DNA of 64,000 bases, taken from positions 186,001-250,000 of the forward strand of contig DATLLJ010000060.1 of NCBI GenBank assembly GCA_035537875.1, written 5' to 3'. This document shows positions 7,017 to 13,702 of this stretch, piece by piece (position 1 is the first letter of the stretch; every line of letters begins with the position of its first letter). The notes beneath the pieces are model-generated. The model searched no databases, was not told the origin of the DNA, and was given only the letters and a program-made list of their open reading frames with translations. Made by a program: the position numbers and the translations under genes. The stretch is from DATLLJ01 sp035537875. Lineage in GTDB: Bacteria > Acidobacteriota > Vicinamibacteria > Vicinamibacterales > CAVVIG01.

Positions 7017-8061
7017 TCTCGAACAGATACTCGGAGAGGACGCCGCCTCGCTTCTCCATCATCAGTGCAAGACGATTCCCAAAGAGAGCCTCCATTTGCC
7101 TGGTCCCGATTTCGTCGAGCGGAACTTCGCCGCCTCGGATCGCCCGATTCGGGTTCTGAGCAGCCTGCAGGCGCTCGCCGGCCACGGTCGACTCGCCGGC
7201 ACCGGTTACGTGTCGATTCTGCCCGTCGACCAGGGCATCGAGCATTCAGGCGGTGCGTCCTTTGCCCCGAACCCGATGTACTTCGATCCCGAGAACATCG
7301 TGAAGCTGGCGATCGAAGGCGGCTGTAACGGTGTCGCCTCGACCCTCGGGGTGCTCGGATCGGTGGCGCGGAAGTACGCGCACAAGATTCCGTTTATTCT
7401 CAAGTTCAACCACAACGAGTTCCTCTCGTACCCCAACACGTACGATCAGATCCGCTTTGCGAGCGTTCGCCAGGCGTTCGATATGGGCGCGGTTGCTGTC
7501 GGCGCCACCATCTACTTCGGCTCCGACGAGTCGAAGCGGCAGCTGCAGGAAGTCACCAAGATGTTCCAGCAGGCGCACGAGCTGGGCCTGTGCACGATTC
7601 TCTGGTGCTATCTTCGAAACAACGGGTTCAAGACGAAGGAGGCCGATTACCACACCGCGGCCGATCTGACGGGACAGGCCAATCACCTCGGTGTCACGAT
7701 AGAGGCCGACATCATCAAGCAGAAACTGCCAGAGAACAACGGTGGCTACAATGCGATCAACTTCGGCAAGACGAGCAAGAAGGTCTACTCCGATCTCACC
7801 AGCAACCACCCGATCGACCTGACACGCTATCAGGTCGCAAACTGCTACATGGGCCGGGCGGGATTGATCAACTCGGGCGGAGCGTCATCGGGCGAGAGCG
7901 ACCTGAAAGAGGCCGTGAAAACGGCCGTCATCAACAAGCGCGCGGGTGGCATGGGCCTGATCTCAGGTCGCAAGGCCTTTCAGCGGCCCATGAAGGACGG
8001 TGTTGCGCTCCTCAATGCCATCCAGGACGTGTATCTCAGCAAGGACGTGACGGTAGCCTGA
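6991..8061 (+). CDS. fbaB: class I fructose-bisphosphate aldolase, FbaB/DhnA type
   Basis: The 356-aa protein is closely similar along its length to E. coli FbaB as I remember it. Shared blocks include CKTIPKESLHLPGPDF, LAGTGYVSILPVDQG, HNEFLSYPNTYDQ, ADLTGQANHLG and VANCYMGRAGLINSGG. It is a Schiff-base aldolase cleaving fructose 1,6-bisphosphate in glycolysis and gluconeogenesis. The Schiff-base lysine should be in the IIKQK segment (about residue 245). A GGAGG ribosome site sets the start at 6991, overlapping thiI by 26 bp. An 11-bp inverted repeat follows at 8072. Confidence 0.95.
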   Translation: MPVQEMSANLEQILGEDAASLLHHQCKTIPKESLHLPGPDFVERNFAASDRPIRVLSSLQALAGHGRLAGTGYVSILPVDQGIEHSGGASFAPNPMYFDPENIVKLAIEGGCNGVASTLGVLGSVARKYAHKIPFILKFNHNEFLSYPNTYDQIRFASVRQAFDMGAVAVGATIYFGSDESKRQLQEVTKMFQQAHELGLCTILWCYLRNNGFKTKEADYHTAADLTGQANHLGVTIEADIIKQKLPENNGGYNAINFGKTSKKVYSDLTSNHPIDLTRYQVANCYMGRAGLINSGGASSGESDLKEAVKTAVINKRAGGMGLISGRKAFQRPMKDGVALLNAIQDVYLSKDVTVA

Positions 8062-8071
8062 ACGCACCGAA

Positions 8072-8110
8072 CTCAAGGCTGGGGGTCTGGCACCTCGAAC
8101 CAGCCTTGAG
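8072..8110. terminator. 11-bp inverted repeat between convergent genes
   Basis: CTCAAGGCTGG (8072-8082) and CCAGCCTTGAG (8100-8110) are perfect complements around a 17-nt loop. They sit between the stops of fbaB (8061) and the convergent lipoprotein gene (8127). There is no T-run, so this is a bidirectional terminator-like hairpin or a mobile palindrome rather than a proven intrinsic terminator. Confidence 0.5.
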
Positions 8111-8126
8111 CCCTGAGCGCTGATCG

Positions 8127-9011
8127 TCACGGAAGCGACGGATCCATCGGCGGCACGTACAAGCTGGGACTGACGTACTCGCCCGTGTCCTGCCACGACG
8201 GTCCATTCGCGCCACCCGGGCCCGCATCGTAAATCACCTTGACCAGGCGGCCGTCGGGGTAGCAGATCCGTGATGACGAGAAGAGGTACCCGCGCCAGGC
8301 GGTGATGTTCTCGCCACCATTCTTGCTCAGCAGACCCGCCCCTTCGTCGCGGAGCGCCCAGGCCACGCGCTTCGTCACCTCAAACGCACTGTTGTTGTCG
8401 GTCGGGCGGATGTGACCCCAGATGCACTCCACGAGCAGCTGTTTGTCGGGAATTCCGCCGCAGCCGAAGAGCGGATCCGTTGGCGGCGGTGGGGGCGGCG
8501 GCGGCGGAGGTTCAGCCTGCACCGGGCGCCGCAACACTTCGGTGCCGCTGATGGGCCCCAGGCACGTGGTGCCCGAATAGGGAAGCGTCAGCGTGTCGTT
8601 GTTCTCGAGGATGCCGGTCCCCGACAGCGAGAAATCACACGAGATCACGCCAGCATAAGTGGCCGTGCCAGCGACTGCCAGCGGCACCGAGTTGCCTTCC
8701 AGGCGGCCCGACGCCGTTCCGGTGACGACGATGTTGCCGTCGCAGGTTGCTGAAAAGTTGCCGGCGAGCGAGTCGGCCGTGGCCTGGGTGACCTGCCACT
8801 GAAAGTTGCTGCACGAGCCCGCCGTCGGGATCGCGATCTCGGTGGACGTCCAGGTGCCGACGAACGGATCCGTCGACACCGGCGAGGTTGGCGCGGGCGG
8901 AATCGGCAGCGGACCCGGCGCCACCGGCGTCAGAAGCTCGGTGCGGTTCTCGAACGAGCAGGCGGTTCCGAAGGCCGCAATCGCGATGAGCGCGAGCAGG
9001 TATCTTGTCAT
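8127..9011 (-). CDS. secreted lipoprotein of unknown function
   Basis: Starting at ATG 9009-9011 the 294-aa product has a signal peptide, MTRYLLALIAIAAFGTAC, whose Cys18 is a plausible but imperfect lipobox (FGTAC). A Pro-rich linker follows, then a domain of about 130 residues with DPFVGTWTSTEIAIP and several cysteines, resembling lipocalin-like or solute-binding beta folds only loosely. A run of ten prolines (about residue 185) separates a C-terminal domain of about 90 residues with paired cysteines and a WGHIRPT motif. I do not recognise either domain. It is probably anchored in the outer membrane or exported. An upstream extension to 9080 exists but lacks signal-peptide logic. Confidence 0.65.
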   Translation of the reverse strand: MTRYLLALIAIAAFGTACSFENRTELLTPVAPGPLPIPPAPTSPVSTDPFVGTWTSTEIAIPTAGSCSNFQWQVTQATADSLAGNFSATCDGNIVVTGTASGRLEGNSVPLAVAGTATYAGVISCDFSLSGTGILENNDTLTLPYSGTTCLGPISGTEVLRRPVQAEPPPPPPPPPPTDPLFGCGGIPDKQLLVECIWGHIRPTDNNSAFEVTKRVAWALRDEGAGLLSKNGGENITAWRGYLFSSSRICYPDGRLVKVIYDAGPGGANGPSWQDTGEYVSPSLYVPPMDPSLP

Positions 9012-9110
9012 GAGATCGCAGCCGCCCCGGGCGGCACGGTTACAGGCTTGGGCCGTGAATGCACAAAATTGTGCGGCCACGCGGCCCAGCTCGTTGAAAT
9101 AGCGCGTCGG

Positions 9111-9665
9111 TCAGCGGCTTCGGCTGACCGGGTGCAGAAAGCCCGCCAGGTAGTCCTTCAGCGCGTCGCGCGTGCTGGGGAAGGCCAAATCGTCCCACGG
9201 AATCGCCGAGACGTCGAACTCGGCCGTCTCCAGCGATTCGTCGTCGACGCAGAGTGTTCCGGCTACGGCCGTGGCTGCATAGACGACGATGACGGGGGTG
9301 CGGCCGGGATAGGAATAGATGTTGACGAGCCCATCGAGCTGGACGTCGAGGCCGCATTCTTCGCGCGCCTCGCGGATGGCGGCCGCGGGCAGTGCCTCGC
9401 CGCGGTCGACATACCCGCCGGGAAACACCCATCGACCGTACCCCGGCTCGATCGCTCGCCGCACGAGAATGATTCGGTCACCGGAGAAACGGATGATGGT
9501 GCCGACCGCGACCTTGGGATCGAGGTAGAAAACGAAACCGCAGCGCGAGCAGACGGGCCGCTCCGGCTCGGTGCGCTTGAGGAGACGGCGTTCGAGCGAG
9601 CCGCCGCACCGCGGACAGAAGGAAAATACCGGGACATGGTCGGGTGGATGAACCGGCCCGGTCAT
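9111..9665 (-). CDS. Nudix hydrolase with N-terminal zinc ribbon
   Basis: The 184-aa protein begins with a zinc ribbon, CPRCGG at 17-22 and CSRCGF at 39-44, then a Nudix domain with GRWVFPGG and the box GGYVDRGEALPAAAIREAREECGL split over about residues 82-105. The glycine lost from the other Nudix protein's box is present here. This architecture is common in ADP-ribose or NADH pyrophosphatase-like Nudix enzymes, but the NudC SQPWPFPxS motif is missing, so the substrate is open. It is divergent from def, with 116 bp between starts that hold a palindrome (9733-9752) and the def -10 box. Confidence 0.85.
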   Translation of the reverse strand: MTGPVHPPDHVPVFSFCPRCGGSLERRLLKRTEPERPVCSRCGFVFYLDPKVAVGTIIRFSGDRIILVRRAIEPGYGRWVFPGGYVDRGEALPAAAIREAREECGLDVQLDGLVNIYSYPGRTPVIVVYAATAVAGTLCVDDESLETAEFDVSAIPWDDLAFPSTRDALKDYLAGFLHPVSRSR

Positions 9666-9732
9666 GCGACGCCACCGATTCCGCCAGGCAGCCGTTGGGT
9701 CTGTCTTTCGAGCATGTGCGTGTCGTTTGCCC

Positions 9733-9752
9733 TGTCCGGCTTCGGCCGGACA
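9733..9752. repeat. REP-like palindrome with TTCG loop
   Basis: TGTCCGGC (9733-9740) and GCCGGACA (9745-9752) pair perfectly around a TTCG loop. The palindrome sits between the divergent Nudix and def genes, ending 14 bp before the def -10 box. Its first 15 bases recur with one change at 55591-55605, directly at the murC start, so it may be a copy of a dispersed element. Confidence 0.6.
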
Positions 9753-9766
9753 CCGCGGACACTCAG

Positions 9767-9772
9767 TATAAT
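9767..9772 (+). promoter_or_regulatory. -10 box TATAAT of def
   Basis: A perfect TATAAT lies 9 bp before the def ATG (9782). Transcription would start around 9779, giving a leader of only a few bases, and no Shine-Dalgarno sequence is present. No good -35 is visible; the palindrome at 9733-9752 occupies that area. Confidence 0.55.
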
Positions 9773-9781
9773 TCCCCGATT

Positions 9782-10312
9782 ATGTCCATTCTGAAGGTCG
9801 CACGCATGGGTCATCCGGTGCTCCGCTCCACTGCGCGTGCGCTGGAACGCGGCGACGTCAGGACGCCGGCCATCCAGAAGCTCATCGACGACATGATCGA
9901 GACGATGACCGAGTACCATGGTGTCGGTCTGGCGGCGCCGCAAGTGCACGAGGGGCTGCGGCTGTTCGTAGCGTCGCTCGATGCCGGGGAGGAAGATCAC
10001 ACTCCCCGGGACGAGCCCTACGTGATTATCAATCCCGAGATCTCCATCGTGGGCAGCGACGTCGTGGAGGATTGGGAGGGCTGTCTGAGCATCCCTGACG
10101 TGCGCGGCCGTGTCCCGCGGGCCCGCGAAATCAAGGTTCGCGCGCTCGATCGTCATGGCGAGCGCATTCAGCTGAGTGCGCACGACTTCCCGGCGCGAGT
10201 CATCCAGCACGAAACCGACCATCTGGACGGCATTCTGTTTTTCGATCGGATGCGGTCGTTCGAGTCGTTGACCTTTATGGACGAGTACGCTCGGTACTGG
10301 GCGAAAGACTAG
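9782..10312 (+). CDS. def: peptide deformylase
   Basis: The 176-aa protein has all three deformylase motifs: GVGLAAPQ (47-54), EGCLS (99-103) with metal ligand Cys101, and QHETDHLDG (142-150) with His143, His147 and catalytic Glu144. It removes the formyl group from nascent proteins. The start MSILKVARMGHPVLR at 9782 matches the usual deformylase N-terminus; the frame reads open upstream to 9644 but that is shadow of the Nudix gene. The fmt gene often found next to def is absent. An SDR gene follows after 39 bp. Confidence 0.95.
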   Translation: MSILKVARMGHPVLRSTARALERGDVRTPAIQKLIDDMIETMTEYHGVGLAAPQVHEGLRLFVASLDAGEEDHTPRDEPYVIINPEISIVGSDVVEDWEGCLSIPDVRGRVPRAREIKVRALDRHGERIQLSAHDFPARVIQHETDHLDGILFFDRMRSFESLTFMDEYARYWAKD

Positions 10313-10351
10313 AGTCGGCGCGGGGCATCGGTCAACCGGGTTCTTACGTCT

Positions 10352-11107
10352 ATGACGATTCTCGTAACAGGCGGTGGTCGCGGGATTGGCCGCGCTATCG
10401 CTCTACGCTTCGCCGACCCCGGCGCCATCGTCGCCATTGCGGCACGAACGCAGGTGGAATTGAATGAGACGGCTCGGGAGATTGCGTTACGGGGCGCTCG
10501 CGCGGTGACGCTCACTGTTGACATCACCGATGAACAGGCCGTCGTTGCGGCTTTCGACCAGCTGCGCGCGACGACGTCGTCGCTCGACGTGCTGGTGAAC
10601 AACGCCGGCGTCGGCGGTGGCCTTCCGATCGACCGGACCGATACGGGCGCCTGGCGGCGCGTCCTCGACACCAACGTGTGGGGCACGTTTCTGGTGACCC
10701 GGCAGGCCGTTCAGATGCTCGGCGACGGTGGGCGGGTCATCAACATGTCCTCGGTGCTTGGGCGATTCGGTGTGCCGGGGTATACGGCCTACTGCGCGTC
10801 GAAGCACGCGCTGATCGGCTTCACCAGGGCTCTGGCGCTCGAGCTCGTCAATCGACACATCACTGTGAATGCCATCTGTCCGGGGTGGGTGGAAACCGAG
10901 ATGGCGCGACGGGGCATGCAGAACGGAGCCGAGGCGCTGCACGTGACCTATGACGAGTTCCGGAAACGAGCGCTGGACGCGGTTCCCATCGGACGGATCA
11001 TCCAGCCCGAAGAGGTCGCACACCTCGTCAGGTTTCTCGCCTCACCGGAAGCCGGCGCGATTACTGGCCAGACGTACAACATGTGCGGGGGTCAGACGAT
11101 GGACTAG
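10352..11107 (+). CDS. short-chain dehydrogenase/reductase (FabG-like)
   Basis: The 251-aa classical SDR has the cofactor motif TGGGRGIG (residues 6-13), NNAG (about 83), MSSVLGRFGVPGYTAYCASK containing catalytic Ser, Tyr and Lys (YxxxK), and an ICPGWVETEM segment after the active site. It is probably an NAD(P)H-dependent 3-oxoacyl (ACP or CoA) reductase or hydroxybutyrate-type dehydrogenase; the substrate cannot be read from the sequence. It follows def by 39 bp and is closed by the hairpin at 11108. Confidence 0.85.
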   Translation: MTILVTGGGRGIGRAIALRFADPGAIVAIAARTQVELNETAREIALRGARAVTLTVDITDEQAVVAAFDQLRATTSSLDVLVNNAGVGGGLPIDRTDTGAWRRVLDTNVWGTFLVTRQAVQMLGDGGRVINMSSVLGRFGVPGYTAYCASKHALIGFTRALALELVNRHITVNAICPGWVETEMARRGMQNGAEALHVTYDEFRKRALDAVPIGRIIQPEEVAHLVRFLASPEAGAITGQTYNMCGGQTMD

Positions 11108-11130
11108 CCTAGCCTTAGCCTAAGTCTAGG
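11108..11130 (+). terminator. hairpin immediately after the SDR stop
   Basis: CCTAGCCTTA (11108-11117) and TAAGTCTAGG (11121-11130) pair at 9 of 10 positions around a GCC loop, beginning at the base after the TAG stop. No T-run follows, so it is terminator-like only. It leads directly into the 8-bp tandem repeat at 11133. Confidence 0.45.
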
Positions 11131-11132
11131 AA

Positions 11133-11155
11133 ATTGCAGGATTGCAGGATTGCAG
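11133..11155. repeat. short tandem array of ATTGCAGG
   Basis: Almost three copies of an 8-bp unit lie at 11133-11140, 11141-11148 and 11149-11155, in the gap between the convergent SDR and thyX-like genes. The unit length equals that of the array at 5673, but the sequence differs. A further imperfect foldback (GTTCA..GACGG against CCGTC..TGAAC, 11176-11225) fills the rest of the gap. Confidence 0.7.
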
Positions 11156-11229
11156 AAGGGATCGCAGGTTCGAAAGTTCAGACGGCGGACTTCCTGCAGA
11201 CTGCTGATTCCCGTCTGCGCTGAACGAGT

Positions 11230-12834
11230 CTAATTTCGCCGCTTGCGCTCCATCGCTCTTTCCGACTGGAGCCGTTCCAGCTCGACCTCCGAGTGATCGG
11301 CGAACAGCATCGACGCCGCGATGGCGCGATGTCCGGCGACGTCGGCGATGGCGCGGTGCATTGACTGGCAGACACGTCGGTACGCGGGATGACCCTGGGG
11401 TGAAGTTCGCAGCTCGATGACGTGCATCGCTTCGCGCGCGTTCATGTCCATGTAGAAGCGAACGCGATACGCCATGGGGACCGCGTAGGGCGCAACGTCG
11501 CGCATGCCGGCCGCCATCAGCTGTTCGTAGAGGTCGGCCGACTGACTCATGATCGTCCGCCACTCGACGTGGGCTCCCGCCTCTTCGATGGCTGCGGGTT
11601 CCATATATCGATGGCGCGTGCTGAGCGGCTGCCAATCGATGGTGAGCAGCCGGTGCCGCTGCAGATCGCGGAATGCGCCGTAGTCCGTGAGCACATCGAA
11701 CCGGTAGCTGGTCCGCTCGAACGCCCGTCCGGGCTTGTGTCGTCTGTTCGTGCGCTGACCGACGTAGGCCCTGAGGAGCGACGTCCGGGCTTCGGACGAC
11801 AGAAGCCGGACCTGTTCCAGAAGCTGTCTATCAGATAGCGCGGAATGCGCGTAGAGCGCCGCGGCCACCACCTTCAGTTCGCCGTCCGGATCGAAATCCG
11901 TGAGCGTCACCTCATCGGTGGCGTCGACGTGTGGCTCTGCAAGCACGCCTCGCGCGGCGTCGTCGAAGGCCTGTCGGCTCCGCGACAGGTACTCGACCCA
12001 TCGCACGCCGCGATCGGGTTGGTCGATGCGCGTCAGGAATGCCGGGATCACCTGTCGGAGCTCGGCGAGCATCAAAGTGGCGTACGTCCGCACCTCGAGG
12101 AGAGGATGCGCGAACATGCGGAGAAGCAACGCTTCGAAAGCCTGGCCCGTGCCAAAGAGTCCAACGTTCGAGGTCGTCGCTGCCGGCAAGAGGCCGCGCA
12201 GGGTGTCGAGCGCCTTCGCGCGGATGACGGAGCGGTAGACGTGTTCCGGATCCTCGGGTGATTTCGGATATCTGGCGCGAAAGTGCGTTTCGAGCGCCGG
12301 AATCCACCGGGCGTACGCGTCGAAGGCCGAGTCGAGCGTGCGCACGAACGTCGCGCGAAGTGGCGACCCGTCGAGTTCGGCGGGCACGTGGTATTTCCAG
12401 TGTCCACCGGGACGATCGGTATAAGGAACGTAACGAGTCGACTGCTCCAGGTACGCCATCAGTCGTCCCCACTCGAGCACTTTGGTCAGGATGTTCGAGA
12501 CACCTTCGCAGGCGAGGTGCGCAGCACCCAGCTGCGCGACCGAATCGTCGCCGTATTCGCTGAACACCCTGGCGTAGAGTCTGTCGGCGCGATCGACGCC
12601 GGCAGCGGGAACGGGCGCGGGTGCGGTGACGGCGTGGCCACTTGCACCGAAATCGGGGAGGAACTCGTCGAGGAACAGACGCCGCAACGACTTGGCCGAT
12701 CGCGAGTACCGGGCGAAGAGCGCGCCTTTCACGGTTTCGGGAAGATTGACGAGCGCAAAAACGGGATGAACGGTATTGGTGAAGTAGGGCGCGAGCGCCC
12801 GAGCCTCCTCGGCGGTGAACGTCTCGGTTGTCAT
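11230..12834 (-). CDS. two-domain ThyX-like protein (FAD-dependent thymidylate synthase family)
   Basis: The 534-aa product is about twice the length of ordinary ThyX and looks like two fused ThyX-like halves. The first has EWGRLMAYLEQSTRYVPYT (about 121-139), keeping Arg124-x7-Ser132-TRY but with WGR in place of RHR. The second has RHR at 393-395 followed by nine, not seven, residues before Ser405-TRHRY, and ends with the ThyX-like MNAREAMHVIELRTSP. ThyX methylates dUMP using FAD and methylene-tetrahydrofolate. With both signatures altered, activity is uncertain and another role is possible. Start MTTETF at 12834 is used; MPSIP five codons upstream is the alternative. A minus-strand TAGAAT about 30 bp before the start may be its -10. 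Confidence 0.75.
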   Translation of the reverse strand: MTTETFTAEEARALAPYFTNTVHPVFALVNLPETVKGALFARYSRSAKSLRRLFLDEFLPDFGASGHAVTAPAPVPAAGVDRADRLYARVFSEYGDDSVAQLGAAHLACEGVSNILTKVLEWGRLMAYLEQSTRYVPYTDRPGGHWKYHVPAELDGSPLRATFVRTLDSAFDAYARWIPALETHFRARYPKSPEDPEHVYRSVIRAKALDTLRGLLPAATTSNVGLFGTGQAFEALLLRMFAHPLLEVRTYATLMLAELRQVIPAFLTRIDQPDRGVRWVEYLSRSRQAFDDAARGVLAEPHVDATDEVTLTDFDPDGELKVVAAALYAHSALSDRQLLEQVRLLSSEARTSLLRAYVGQRTNRRHKPGRAFERTSYRFDVLTDYGAFRDLQRHRLLTIDWQPLSTRHRYMEPAAIEEAGAHVEWRTIMSQSADLYEQLMAAGMRDVAPYAVPMAYRVRFYMDMNAREAMHVIELRTSPQGHPAYRRVCQSMHRAIADVAGHRAIAASMLFADHSEVELERLQSERAMERKRRN

Positions 12835-12915
12835 GGGAATGCTGGGCACGCTGGGACCGAAAGCGACGGTATTCTACGCCGACGACCATTGAAACTGCAG
12901 TGAATTCGGCCGCCA

Positions 12916-12945
12916 TTGACAACTTTGTGAAAGCTTTCACATAAT
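12916..12945 (+). promoter_or_regulatory. sigma70-type promoter of the ABC export operon
   Basis: TTGACA at 12916-12921 and CATAAT at 12940-12945 are separated by 18 bp: a perfect -35 and a one-mismatch -10. The -10 ends only 5 bp before the ATG at 12951, so the expected start site coincides with the start codon and the mRNA would be leaderless or nearly so. A perfect palindrome fills the spacer. Confidence 0.8.
12926..12941. promoter_or_regulatory. perfect TGTGA-N6-TCACA palindrome, CRP/FNR-type operator
   Basis: TGTGAAAGCTTTCACA is a perfect 16-bp palindrome and matches the CRP consensus half-sites exactly (TGTGA, six bases, TCACA). It lies in the spacer between the -35 and -10, overlapping the -10 by two bases, so a bound regulator would block RNA polymerase rather than recruit it. 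CRP/FNR family binding is inferred from the consensus; a LacI-type or other dimeric repressor could also use it. No regulator gene is adjacent. Confidence 0.7.
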
Positions 12946-12950
12946 CGGGT

Positions 12951-13691
12951 ATGGCGGTTCCTTCGCGATCGGCGCTTTCCCCCTCGACGATTCCGACCGA
13001 AGCCTCGACCATCGTCGAGCTCGACCGCGTGTCGAAGCGCTTCCTCGGAAAGCGCCAGGTCGTGGCCCTCGACGACGTGAGCCTGACCATTCCGCGAGGC
13101 CAGATGGTCAGCATCATTGGCCCGTCGGGGTCGGGCAAGTCCACGTTGCTGAACCTGGTCGGTGGCCTCGATCGACCCACCACCGGCGAGGTGCGCGTGG
13201 AAGGCGAGGCCCTGGCCGGCCTGACGGACGACCAGCTCACGCGGGTTCGCCGCGACAAGATCGGCTTCATCTTCCAGTTCTTCAACCTGCTTCCGACGTT
13301 GTCGTGCCTGGAAAACGTCGGCCTGCCGCTTCACCTTCGGGGCTGGCCTCGAAAAAAGGCGGAGGAACGGGCGCGCGAGTTGCTCACGCTGGTCCAGCTC
13401 GGTCACCGCATGCTCCACCTTCCCGACGAATTGTCGGGCGGTGAGCGCCAGCGCGTCGCCATCGCGCGCGCGTTGTCGGTCTATCCACCCATCCTCCTCG
13501 CCGACGAACCCACTGGGAATCTGGACACCAAAACCGGTGGCGACATCCTCGCGCTGATCCGCGAGCTGCACGAGCAGCTCGGCTCGACGGTGATCATCGT
13601 CACGCACGACATGCAGGTGGCGGCCAGCTGCCACCGCACGATCGCCTTGCGCGACGGTCGGGTCGTCGAAGACCGTCCGCGCAGCGGTTGA
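12951..13691 (+). CDS. ABC transporter ATPase, LolD/MacB family
   Basis: The 246-aa ATPase has Walker A GPSGSGKS (57-64), Q-loop Gln109, signature LSGGE (161-165), Walker B ILLADE (181-186) and H-loop His219. IGFIFQFFNLLPTLSCLENV and TGNLD are typical of the LolD/MacB/FtsE branch that powers FtsX-type permeases by mechanotransmission. The first 20 residues before IVELDRVSKRF are extra to the fold. It is the first gene of an operon with the FtsX-type permease at 13703, a LolA-like protein and an outer-membrane-type protein. Confidence 0.93.
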   Translation: MAVPSRSALSPSTIPTEASTIVELDRVSKRFLGKRQVVALDDVSLTIPRGQMVSIIGPSGSGKSTLLNLVGGLDRPTTGEVRVEGEALAGLTDDQLTRVRRDKIGFIFQFFNLLPTLSCLENVGLPLHLRGWPRKKAEERARELLTLVQLGHRMLHLPDELSGGERQRVAIARALSVYPPILLADEPTGNLDTKTGGDILALIRELHEQLGSTVIIVTHDMQVAASCHRTIALRDGRVVEDRPRSG

Positions 13692-13702
13692 CAGGTGACG
13701 GC

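Noticed and set aside
8127..9011. Pilin- or NlpC-like assignment for the secreted protein
   Set aside because: No pilin cleavage site or Cys-His-His triad could be found; left as unknown.
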